The position numbers and the translations under genes were made by a program. This document shows positions 52,834-60,536 of a DNA stretch of 64,000 bases, piece after piece. The stretch lies in assembly GCF_047777955.1 (NCBI RefSeq), contig NZ_CP180537.1:3658001-3722000 (forward strand). Reading direction: 5' to 3'. The notes under the pieces are model-generated. The model did no database searches, had not been told where the DNA came from, and saw only the letters and a list, made by a program, of their open reading frames with translations. Numbering within the stretch: position 1 is the first letter of the stretch; every line of letters begins with the position of its first letter. The DNA is from Didemnitutus sp047777955 (GTDB lineage: Bacteria > Verrucomicrobiota > Verrucomicrobiia > Opitutales > Opitutaceae).

Positions 52834-53604
52834 ATGGACACCAAACAACAAATCGTCGAGAACTGGTTGCCCCGCTACACGGGCGTCCCCCTCAAGGACT
52901 TCGGCCAATACGTCCTGCTCACCAACTTCGACGCCTACGTCGAGACCTTCGCGCAGTGGCACAACGTCCCCGTCATGGGGCGCGACAAGCCGATGAGCTC
53001 GGCCACCGCCGACGGCATCACCATCATCAACTTCGGCATGGGCAGCGCCACGGCCGCGACCGTCATGGACCTGCTCACCGCGGTCAACCCGAAGGCCGTG
53101 CTCTTCCTCGGCAAATGCGGCGGCGTGAAGCACCGCGCCAAGGTCGGCACCCTCATCCTGCCCATCGCCGCCATCCGCGGCGAGGGCACGAGCAACGACT
53201 ACTTCCCGCCCGAGGTGCCGGCGCTGCCGTCGTTCGCCCTGCAGAAGGCCATCTCCACCACCATCCGCGACCACAGCCGCGACTACTGGACCGGCACGGT
53301 TTACACCACCAACCGCCGCGTCTGGGAGCACGACGCCGAGTTCAAGAAATACCTCGCCCGCCTCCGCGTCATGGCGATCGACATGGAGACCGCCACGATC
53401 TTCATCACCGGCTTCCACAACGAAATCCCCACCGGCGCCCTGCTCCTCGTCTCCGACGAGCCGATGACGCCCGAGGGAGTGAAGACCACGGAGAGCGACC
53501 GCCGGGTCGACGGCGACCACGTCGCCACGCACATCCGCATCGGCATCGACTCCCTGAAGCAGCTCATCAACCAGGGGCTGACGGTGAAGCACCTCAAGTT
53601 CTGA
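52834..53604 (+). CDS. amn: AMP nucleosidase, short form
   Basis: Hydrolyses AMP to adenine and ribose 5-phosphate, a purine-salvage or energy-control step. The 256-residue protein is of the phosphorylase/nucleosidase superfamily: NFGMGSATAATVMDLLTAV, ALFLGKCGGVK-type segment (VLFLGKCGGVKHRAKVGTL), RGEGTSNDYFPPEVPALPS and the nucleoside-binding MAIDMETATIF. The GEGTSNDYFPPEVPA segment is what distinguishes AMP nucleosidase from other members. It lacks the N-terminal domain of the enterobacterial enzyme. Confidence 0.9.
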   Translation: MDTKQQIVENWLPRYTGVPLKDFGQYVLLTNFDAYVETFAQWHNVPVMGRDKPMSSATADGITIINFGMGSATAATVMDLLTAVNPKAVLFLGKCGGVKHRAKVGTLILPIAAIRGEGTSNDYFPPEVPALPSFALQKAISTTIRDHSRDYWTGTVYTTNRRVWEHDAEFKKYLARLRVMAIDMETATIFITGFHNEIPTGALLLVSDEPMTPEGVKTTESDRRVDGDHVATHIRIGIDSLKQLINQGLTVKHLKF

Positions 53605-53654
53605 GGGAGGGCGTTGCGAAACCGGACCCGGATCGCTTGGCTCGACGCGGTGTC

Positions 53655-54347
53655 ATGATCGTCCGCATCAAAGGCGCGATTTCGAACTGCTACCTCCTGC
53701 TCGGCGACAAGCCGGTGCTGGTCGACACGGGCGCGCCGGGCGACCTGCCGCGCATCCTTTCCGCGCTCAAGCAGCACCACGTCGAGCCGTCGCAGCTCGC
53801 GCTCATCCTCCTCACCCACGGCCACAGCGACCACGCCGGCACCGCCGCCGAGCTGCGCGCGCGCAGCGGCCGCCCCGTCGCCCTTCACGCCGGCGACGCG
53901 GCGCTCGCTCGCAACGGCGCCAACGGCGTGCTCGCCGCCTCGGGCCCGCTCGGGCGCCTGCTCCGGCCGTTCGTGGACGAGAGCTTCCAGGCCTTCGAGC
54001 CGGACATCCAGTTCCGCGAGGCGTTCTCGCTCGAGCCCTACGGGGTCCGCGGCAAGGTCCTGCCCACGCCCGGACACACCGCCGGCTCCGTCTCCGTCGT
54101 GCTTGCCTCCGGCGAGGCGATCATCGGCGACGTGCTGCGCGGCTCGATGATGTGGCCCAACCGCGCGCGCCCGCCGTTCTTCTGCAACGACGTCGACCTG
54201 AACGCGCGCAGCATCGTGCGTCTCGCCCGCGAGGGCCTGATGCGCTGCCACCCCGGCCAGTTCGGGAGCTTTCCCGGCTCGGAGCTCGGCCGCTACCTCA
54301 CCACCGGCGGCAACGAGGTGTTCGAGCTCTCCGGCGAGCCGGTGTGA
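53655..54347 (+). CDS. MBL-fold metallo-hydrolase
   Basis: Metallo-beta-lactamase-fold hydrolase, 230 residues. The metal motif THGHSDHAG (HxHxDH) is at ~residues 55-63, the next histidine ligand in PTPGHTAGSVSVVL and the bridging Asp in AIIGDVLRGS; the last His is in MRCHPGQFG. The pattern resembles glyoxalase II-like and quorum-lactonase-like enzymes; the substrate is not deducible. The ATG at 53655 lies 50 bases after the AMP nucleosidase gene on the same strand. Confidence 0.85.
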   Translation: MIVRIKGAISNCYLLLGDKPVLVDTGAPGDLPRILSALKQHHVEPSQLALILLTHGHSDHAGTAAELRARSGRPVALHAGDAALARNGANGVLAASGPLGRLLRPFVDESFQAFEPDIQFREAFSLEPYGVRGKVLPTPGHTAGSVSVVLASGEAIIGDVLRGSMMWPNRARPPFFCNDVDLNARSIVRLAREGLMRCHPGQFGSFPGSELGRYLTTGGNEVFELSGEPV

Positions 54348-54384
54348 GCTTGTGATTCTCGTCTCGCCGCCACCGATTTGGCGC

Positions 54385-55410
54385 TTACGCGAACAGCCCG
54401 GTCCAGACGAACCAGCCGTAGGCGGCGAGCAGCACCGCGCCAGTCCACCGCGGCAACCCGCCGAACGCGAGCAGGCAGAACGCGTGCAGGACCACCGCGC
54501 CGCCGAGCAGGTAGAGGCCGGTGATGAAGAGCGGCGGCACCGCCACGGGCGTGAGGAGCGCGAGCACGCCGAGGCAGAGCGGGATGCAGATGTGCCCGTC
54601 GCCGACCTGCGAGCTGTAGACGACGTCCGCGCGCTTCTTCCAGCCCCAGTAGAGCGCGAGCAGCGCGTTGGGCAGCACCATCAGCCAGCCGCTCAGCCAG
54701 CCGAGGTTGGCCGCGCTGACGAAGCCGCCCTTCTGCGCCGTGATCCAGGCCACGAGCCAGTCGATGCTCTCGTAGAGCGCCCACGCCGCCGCGAGGACGA
54801 CGAGGAGGTCGAGGTAGAAGAGGAAGCCGAACGACACCCGGCGCTGGACGTTGTGCTTCATCACGTCGAACACCTGGAACGTCTGCCAGAAGAGGAACAG
54901 CCCCACCAGCAGCAGCCCGTCCGTGCGCGTGAGCCGGCCGTCGTCGGCCAGCAGCCACGTGCCGCCGGTGAAGAACAGCACGGCGACGAGCGTGAGCAGG
55001 AGCGACAGGCGGTTCACCTGCGCGCCCGTCGCGGCGCTCGCGGCGGCGCCCTTGCCCGCGGACTTGCGGCCGCCCTTCGCCGCCCCGGCCTTCGCGCCGC
55101 CCATCACCTGCAGGCCGAACAGCACCGCCGGCAGCCCGAGCAGCAGGGTGAGGTTGGTGACGTTGTTCACGAGGCAGTTGGTCAGCACCTCCTGCGCGGG
55201 TCCGCGCCGCTGCCACACGATGGCGACGAAAAGCAGGTTCCCCAAGCCGGAGCAGTAGGGCATCACGAGCGTGCCCAGGGCCGTGCCCTCGAGGCCGTGG
55301 TCGAGCATCGCCTCGAGCCGCCACAGCATCAGGAGCGACGCGGCCAGGAAGACCCCGAGGTAGGTCCACGGATCGGTGAGTCCCAGCGACTCGATGAGCG
55401 GCGGCAGCAC
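54385..55410 (-). CDS. Sodium/calcium exchanger family membrane protein
   Basis: Integral membrane protein, 341 residues with ~10 hydrophobic spans in two halves, separated by a Lys/Ala/Gly-rich loop (~105-130). The first half has PYCSGLGNLLFVAIVW and NCLVNNVTNLTLLLGLPAVLFG, resembling the alpha-1 repeat (GxGN...N..LG) of the Ca2+/cation antiporter superfamily; the second half has LSGWLMVLPNALLALYWG and the SSQVGDGHICIPLCLG segment as alpha-2. Acidic residues in the second repeat replaced by Gln/Gly/Asp make the transported ion uncertain. Confidence 0.72.
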   Translation of the reverse strand: MLPPLIESLGLTDPWTYLGVFLAASLLMLWRLEAMLDHGLEGTALGTLVMPYCSGLGNLLFVAIVWQRRGPAQEVLTNCLVNNVTNLTLLLGLPAVLFGLQVMGGAKAGAAKGGRKSAGKGAAASAATGAQVNRLSLLLTLVAVLFFTGGTWLLADDGRLTRTDGLLLVGLFLFWQTFQVFDVMKHNVQRRVSFGFLFYLDLLVVLAAAWALYESIDWLVAWITAQKGGFVSAANLGWLSGWLMVLPNALLALYWGWKKRADVVYSSQVGDGHICIPLCLGVLALLTPVAVPPLFITGLYLLGGAVVLHAFCLLAFGGLPRWTGAVLLAAYGWFVWTGLFA

Positions 55411-55489
55411 GCCGCGGATTCAGGCGGCGGGCGCGCCGGCGTTCAATAGCGAAGGGGCGCGGCGCCTCCGCCCGGCACGGACCGGCGGC

Positions 55490-56887
55490 TCACTGCAGCG
55501 ACGCATCCAGCCGCAGCCAGCGGTTGGAGAGGTCGCGAAAGACCGCGTCGGTGTTCTTCTGCGGGACGTTCTCGCCTGCGGTGATCGTCTGCGCGGCGCT
55601 GAAGTCGCCGAGCACGGCGCAGTAGTCGTTGTTGACCATGATGCCGATGAGGTCGCCGGTCTGGGCGAAGACGAGGTCGCCGCGCTTGGGTGCGATCTCG
55701 CCGAAGAGGCGCGTCGCGATCCGGTTGTCGATCTTCACGTAGCCGCGGCGGGCCGCGTCGATGCGGAAATGCGTCTCGCCGTAGCGGCCGTCGTCGGCGC
55801 GCACGAGCACGACGGACGGGAACTTGAACGGCTCCGTCGCCAGCTTGTAGATCTTCGCGCCCATGAGCGCGGCGAGCGAGTCGTCGAGCGGGACGACGAT
55901 GACGCGCGGGTCGGCGTTGAGGAAGCGGAGCTCGCCCACCGGGGCCTTGAACGAGCCGCGGGTGAGCTGCCCGGCGATCTGGTCGTAGGCCGGCGGGTTT
56001 TCCCAGACCAGGCTGAACGGCGTGTCGCTCAGGTGCGCGAGGGCGTAGACGCGCGTGCCGTCGCTGACGAGGACGGTCTGCGAGTCCTTGTCCTTCACGC
56101 TCGGGCTGAAGAGGCCGGGCCGGCGCGTGGTGAGGTGCAGCTGCACGCGGTTGTTGAGGAACTCGGCGAAGAGCGTGTTCGGGTTGATCGGGCGGTTGTC
56201 GCGGATCTCCTGGGTCAGCTCGGTCGACTTTTGGGCCAGCTGGCCGACGCCCTGGGCGAGCTGGGTGGTCTGCTCCTGGACCTTGGCGCGCTCCTGGCGC
56301 TCGACCTCGATCTGCTGCTTGGCCTCGGTGAGGTTCTGGGTGATGAGCTGCTTCTCCTGCTCGGCGACCTTGACGGCGACGGCGAGCGACTCGATGCGCT
56401 GGCGCGCATCGGCGTTGGCGCGCTCGGCCTTGGCGAGCTCGGCCTTCTGGCGCTCGGCCTCGGCGCGGCGCTCCTCCAGCTCGCGCTGCATCTTGGCCAG
56501 CTGCTCCTTGGTCAGGAACGCCTCGTTGGTGGCCTCGGAATATTTCTTCTCCAGCTCCTTCGCGGCGGCGGTGGTGGTGGAAAGGGCGCCCTGGAGCTGC
56601 TGCTTCTGCTGCTCGAGCTGGGAGAGGGCCTTCTCGCGCTCGGTGAGCGTGCCCTGCGTGTTGTTGAGCTGCGCGGCGAGCTGGTCGCGGGCGGCCTTCT
56701 CGTCCTCGAGGGAAACGCGCATGAGCTCGACCATGTCGGCGTTGACCGCGGGCGCGGCGGCGGCGGACGCGGCGGTCGGCGCGGGCGTGTCGAGCGGGCG
56801 CTGCGGCTCGGCCTTCTCCCAGCGGGTGAGCGCGAGGAGGTTGAGCAGCAGGAAGTCGCAGATGATGAGGAGAAGCGTCTTGTTCAT
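55490..56887 (-). CDS. Uncharacterised membrane-anchored coiled-coil protein (MotB/ExbD-like N-terminus)
   Basis: A 465-residue protein I cannot place in a named family. A single N-terminal hydrophobic helix (~4-20) contains an aspartate at position 11 (LLLIICDFLLLNLLAL), which is unusual for a plain anchor but typical of proton-channel helices of MotB, ExbD and TolR. Residues ~50-225 are a long alpha-helical coiled coil rich in Glu, Gln, Lys and Ala. Residues ~230-465 form a globular C-domain (VYALAHLSDTPFSLVW, KFPSVVLVRADDGRYGET, GDLVFAQTGDLIGIMVNN), the end of which weakly recalls a trypsin-like barrel without a recognisable catalytic Ser. Encoded 21 bases after a polytopic partner on the same strand. 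Confidence 0.75.
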   Translation of the reverse strand: MNKTLLLIICDFLLLNLLALTRWEKAEPQRPLDTPAPTAASAAAAPAVNADMVELMRVSLEDEKAARDQLAAQLNNTQGTLTEREKALSQLEQQKQQLQGALSTTTAAAKELEKKYSEATNEAFLTKEQLAKMQRELEERRAEAERQKAELAKAERANADARQRIESLAVAVKVAEQEKQLITQNLTEAKQQIEVERQERAKVQEQTTQLAQGVGQLAQKSTELTQEIRDNRPINPNTLFAEFLNNRVQLHLTTRRPGLFSPSVKDKDSQTVLVSDGTRVYALAHLSDTPFSLVWENPPAYDQIAGQLTRGSFKAPVGELRFLNADPRVIVVPLDDSLAALMGAKIYKLATEPFKFPSVVLVRADDGRYGETHFRIDAARRGYVKIDNRIATRLFGEIAPKRGDLVFAQTGDLIGIMVNNDYCAVLGDFSAAQTITAGENVPQKNTDAVFRDLSNRWLRLDASLQ

Positions 56888-56908
56888 GACGACGCGGGAG
56901 GGGCCGGC

Positions 56909-58582
56909 TCAGGCCGCGACGGCCGGCTTGGCCTCGAGGATGAGCTTGCGCTTGTAGCTGCGCACGTGGCGGATCTTGACCAGCGCGACGCAGATGATGC
57001 CGAAGAGGTTCGAGGAGTAGGCGGCGAGGAGGTTGGCCTCGATCACGCCCAGCACCTGGAGGACGAGCGCGGTGGCGGTGCCGGCGATGCCGACGTAGAG
57101 GCCGCCGTCGAAGAGGTTCTCCTCGTTGGCGAGCAGCTCCAGCTTGGTCGCGGCGGGCAGCGGCTGGCGGTCGACCTCCGCGAGCTTGAGCAGGCAGATC
57201 ACATACATGCCGACCTGGAGCGCGGCGAAGACGGTGATGGAGAGGATGGTGGCGATGTCCATGGCGGGAGCGGTGGTTGAAATCGTCTTGGCGGCCGGCG
57301 CGGCAGTCTGGCCGAGGATCGGCACGACGAGGCGGACCTGGTAGTCGGTGGCGGCGGCGGCCTTGAGCAGGAAGGGCTCGGAGAACACGAAGAAGATGAA
57401 GGTCAGGATGCTCGCGAGGACGCCGCTGCCCATGCGCGGGAACGCGCCGGGCAGGCGTTTTTCCTCGGGGAAGAACAGGCGCAGGTCGATCGAGCGCAGG
57501 AGCAGGAACGCGCCGAGGAGGAACGCGGCGTATTTCGCCAGCACCGCGAGCTCGGGGTGGCGCAGCACGAAGCCGGCGCCGAACTCGAACTCGAGGCCGG
57601 AGGCATGCACCACCGGCGCCTGCCGCGTGACGAGCTGGCGGACGGCGCCCTCGCCGCTGGCGAGCGCAAGCCGGAGGTTCTCCGCGCCGGGCTTGCCGAA
57701 GGCGATGAGGTAGCGCGCGACGCCGTCGGCCGAGCGCGTCAGCAGCGCGGCGGTGTAGATCACGGGCAGGTGCTCGGGGGCGACGCGGGTGAGATGAGCG
57801 AATTGCGCGACCGTGCCGGGATTCGACGCGGTGCGCAGCAGCTCGGAGAGCTGCACCCAGTTGAGGCGTTTGCCGAGGGTGAGGATATCCAGGTAGAAAT
57901 CCTCGAGCGGGCCCATCTGGCCGGTCGCGACCGCGGTTTCGGCGAGCGCCCGGACCTCGCGCTGCAGCGTCGGGGAGAGATGCTCGGTCTGCCAGAGGTA
58001 GGCGGTGAGGAGGATGACGGCGTCGAGCGGCTGGCCGCCGGGGCGGCGGGCCGGCACGAAGCGCTGCGTCGTGGTGAGCTCGCCGGTCTTGAGCAGCGCC
58101 TGCACGCCGGGGAGGCGGGAGACGGAGAGGTATTTCCGCATCGCGTCGCGCGCCGGCGCAGTGACGAGGAATTTGAGCACGGGCGTCGGCTCGGCCGGCG
58201 TCGCCGCGGTGCGCCCGACCAGCAGCGGCTCGAGCGCGGGATCCCAGCCGCCCCACGGGACCATGTCGCGGTGGCGCTTCAGGTAATCCTCGCAGAGCAC
58301 GCCCACGGCGCCGGCGCCGGGATCGTTCACCGTCCGCGCGGCCTCGAGCACGAGCTGGGCCGGGCCGGGCCGGTCGAGGTCGAGCAGCGCGCGGGCGAAG
58401 GCGGCGACGCTCTGGGTGCCCCGCCCGGCCTCGCGCAGCAACGCCGGGTTGAGCGACTTGACGTTCACCGGCAGCAGCCAGGCCCCGGCGAGCAGGGCCA
58501 GTCCCGCGAGCACGCCCGCGATCCACGCGACGGAGATCGCGCCGGGCAGGGCGGTGTCGGGCTTCGGCATGCGGGTGGACAT
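56909..58582 (-). CDS. Uncharacterised polytopic membrane protein (MotA/ExbB/TolQ-like C-terminal part)
   Basis: A 557-residue membrane protein of unknown function. One N-terminal helix at ~13-37 is followed by a ~300-residue soluble, mostly helical domain, then hydrophobic helices at ~346-364, ~387-403, ~443-467, ~493-513 and ~517-537 and a basic tail. The last three helices with the loop between them recall MotA/TolQ/ExbB: GGLYVGIAGTATALVLQVLG (compare the family GLLGTVxG motif) and ANLLAAYSSNLFGIICVAL (compare EALxATAxGLxVAIPA). This resemblance was judged by eye. It directly precedes the gene for the Asp-containing single-span protein, the order and stoichiometry expected of an ion-driven stator pair. 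Divergent from def. Confidence 0.75.
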   Translation of the reverse strand: MSTRMPKPDTALPGAISVAWIAGVLAGLALLAGAWLLPVNVKSLNPALLREAGRGTQSVAAFARALLDLDRPGPAQLVLEAARTVNDPGAGAVGVLCEDYLKRHRDMVPWGGWDPALEPLLVGRTAATPAEPTPVLKFLVTAPARDAMRKYLSVSRLPGVQALLKTGELTTTQRFVPARRPGGQPLDAVILLTAYLWQTEHLSPTLQREVRALAETAVATGQMGPLEDFYLDILTLGKRLNWVQLSELLRTASNPGTVAQFAHLTRVAPEHLPVIYTAALLTRSADGVARYLIAFGKPGAENLRLALASGEGAVRQLVTRQAPVVHASGLEFEFGAGFVLRHPELAVLAKYAAFLLGAFLLLRSIDLRLFFPEEKRLPGAFPRMGSGVLASILTFIFFVFSEPFLLKAAAATDYQVRLVVPILGQTAAPAAKTISTTAPAMDIATILSITVFAALQVGMYVICLLKLAEVDRQPLPAATKLELLANEENLFDGGLYVGIAGTATALVLQVLGVIEANLLAAYSSNLFGIICVALVKIRHVRSYKRKLILEAKPAVAA

Positions 58583-58661
58583 AGCGTGGAGCGGCAGTGG
58601 CGAAAACTATTTATTTGCGCGCGACTTGCGCGGGCAAATACGCTGCGCAGCGTTACGACCC

Positions 58662-59228
58662 ATGCCGCTGCGAATTGTTCACTACGATGATCCCGTGCTC
58701 CGTAAGAAAGGCGCCAAAATCGCGACTTACGACGCGGCCCTGCGCAAGCTCGCGGCCGAAATGGTCGCCGCGATGCACGGCGCGCACGGCATCGGCCTGG
58801 CGGCGCACCAGATCGGCCAGGCCGTCCAGCTGTGCGTGATCGACCTGCGCGAGACCGAGGTGGATTTCGACTGGGAGCTCGACGGCGCCAAGCCGCCGCT
58901 CGAGCTGTTCATGCCGATGGTCATCACCAACCCCGTCATCGACGCCGTGCCCGAGCCGCAGACCGCGATGGAGGAGGGCTGCCTGTCGTTCCCCGAGATC
59001 CGCGGCGATGTCACGCGCCCGGACGAGATCGCGGTGAAGTATCAGGACGAGCACGGCACGCCGCACACGCTGCGCTGCAACGGCCTGTTCGCCCGCTGCG
59101 TGCAGCACGAGGCCGATCACCTGAACGGCATCCTCTTCATCTCGCGCATGGACAAGTCCACGCTCGAGGCGCTCGAGCCGCAGCTCAAGGCGCTCAAGAA
59201 GCAGACGCGCGAAGCGGCGAAGAAGTGA
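58662..59228 (+). CDS. def: Peptide deformylase
   Basis: Removes the N-formyl group from nascent proteins; metalloenzyme of 188 residues. The three motifs are HGIGLAAHQIG (motif 1), EEGCLSFPE (motif 2 with the Cys ligand) and CVQHEADHLNG (motif 3, HExxH-type). Motif 1 has His where most enzymes have Pro before Gln, a permitted position. A Glu/Asp-containing insert (DFDWELDGAKPPLELF) lies between motifs 1 and 2. ATG 58662 (MPLRIVHYDDPVLRKKG) gives the normal N-terminus. Confidence 0.95.
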   Translation: MPLRIVHYDDPVLRKKGAKIATYDAALRKLAAEMVAAMHGAHGIGLAAHQIGQAVQLCVIDLRETEVDFDWELDGAKPPLELFMPMVITNPVIDAVPEPQTAMEEGCLSFPEIRGDVTRPDEIAVKYQDEHGTPHTLRCNGLFARCVQHEADHLNGILFISRMDKSTLEALEPQLKALKKQTREAAKK

Positions 59229-59235
59229 CGCTGCC

Positions 59236-59790
59236 ATGGCCGAAGCCGGCAAAGCTCCCGCGCGCTCCATCGCCACCCGCACCGGCGACGACGGCAGCAC
59301 TTCCCTGCTCTACGGCCAGCGCGTGCCCAAGCACCACCCGCAGATCGAGGCCGTCGGCGCGCTCGACGAACTGAACGCCGCGCTCGGTTTCGCCAAGGCG
59401 ACGCAGCCCGCGGGCGCGGACCGCGCCGAGCTCGAGCGGATCCAGCAGGAGCTCGTCGCCTTCATGGGCGAGATCGCCTGCGCCGAGGCCGACGCCGGGC
59501 GCTACGCCGCCTCGAAATTTTCCCAGATCGACGCCGCGGCGCTCGCGCGCCTCGACGCCGCCGTCGCCGCCATCGAGGCCCGCCAGCCGAAGTTCGACGG
59601 CTGGGCCACGCCTGGCGCGAACCTGCACGCCGCGGCGCTCGAACTCGCGCGCACCGCGGCGCGCCGCGCCGAGCGCCGGGTCTCCGGCCTCGCGGCCGGC
59701 GGGAAGACCGTGCGCCCGCTGCTGCTGCAGTATCTCAACCGCGCCTCGGACCTGCTCTGGCTCCTGGCCCGCGAGGCGGAAAGCCGCTAG
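59236..59790 (+). CDS. PduO-type cob(I)alamin adenosyltransferase
   Basis: Forms adenosylcobalamin from ATP and cob(I)alamin; 184 residues. Family motifs are TRTGDDGSTSLLYGQRVPK near the N-terminus (ATP-binding), VGALDELNAALGFAK, and the C-terminal ARTAARRAERRV and LNRASDLLWLLAREAE. Begins 7 bases after def, so probably co-transcribed with it, and is followed by a membrane protein gene on the same strand that may be a transport partner. Confidence 0.93.
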   Translation: MAEAGKAPARSIATRTGDDGSTSLLYGQRVPKHHPQIEAVGALDELNAALGFAKATQPAGADRAELERIQQELVAFMGEIACAEADAGRYAASKFSQIDAAALARLDAAVAAIEARQPKFDGWATPGANLHAAALELARTAARRAERRVSGLAAGGKTVRPLLLQYLNRASDLLWLLAREAESR

Positions 59791-59863
59791 CCCCGCTCCG
59801 CCCCGGCGGGCCGCGGAAGCGGCGCTTGTCTTCCGCCGCGGAGTGCCCACAAGTGGACCTGTC

Positions 59864-60493
59864 ATGTGGCTGCCCATCGTTCTCATCCTGATCGCCGCGT
59901 TCGCCCGCGTGCTCGCGACGATGGATTTCTCCTGGGCGAACATCTCGCCGGTGATGGCGATCGCTTTCTGCGGCGCGGTGTATTTCCGCAAGCGCTGGAC
60001 GTGGGCGGTGCCGTTCGTGGCGCTGTGCCTCTCCGACATCTACATCAACTGGTTCTACGCGCGCGAATACGGCTACGCGCTGCCGACGGCGGGCTACTTC
60101 GCGCGCTTCGCGTGCTTCGCCGCCGCGATCCTGATCGGCCGCTGGGTCGCGACGCGCAAGTCGTGGCTGTGGCTGCTCAACGGCAGCCTGCTCGGCGCGC
60201 TGCTGTTCTACCTCGTCACGAACACGCAGTCGTGGTGGTCGGATCCCTTCTACGCCAAGACGCTCGCCGGCTGGTGGCAGGCGCTGACGATCGGCCACCC
60301 GGAATTCCCGCCGACGATCTACTTTTTCAAGAACACCCTGTTCGGCGACCTGATGTTCACCGGGCTTTTCGCCGGCATCATGGAACTGGTCGCGCAGCGG
60401 AAGGGCGAGCCGAGCCTCCTCGACAGCACGGAGGAAGAGGAGGAAAGCGAGGAAGAGGCCGCGCCCGCCCCGGAAGAGGCCAAGACCGACTGA
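59864..60493 (+). CDS. DUF6580-like membrane protein, possible transporter substrate-binding component
   Basis: A 209-residue membrane protein with about five spans (WLPIVLILIAAFARVL, WANISPVMAIAFCGAVYF, WTWAVPFVALCLSDIYINW, ARFACFAAAILIGRWVA, WLWLLNGSLLGALLFYLV) and an acidic, Glu-rich cytoplasmic tail. The NISPVMAIAFCGAVYF segment and the S-component-like size recall DUF6580/ECF-related proteins; I rely on memory for this family. The location after the cobalamin adenosyltransferase gene suggests corrinoid uptake, but this is inference. ATG 59864 is preferred over a GTG at 59843. Confidence 0.7.
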   Translation: MWLPIVLILIAAFARVLATMDFSWANISPVMAIAFCGAVYFRKRWTWAVPFVALCLSDIYINWFYAREYGYALPTAGYFARFACFAAAILIGRWVATRKSWLWLLNGSLLGALLFYLVTNTQSWWSDPFYAKTLAGWWQALTIGHPEFPPTIYFFKNTLFGDLMFTGLFAGIMELVAQRKGEPSLLDSTEEEEESEEEAAPAPEEAKTD

Positions 60494-60536
60494 GCGCCCG
60501 CCGCCGGTCCGCCGGACGCGCGACCGGAGCGGAGGC

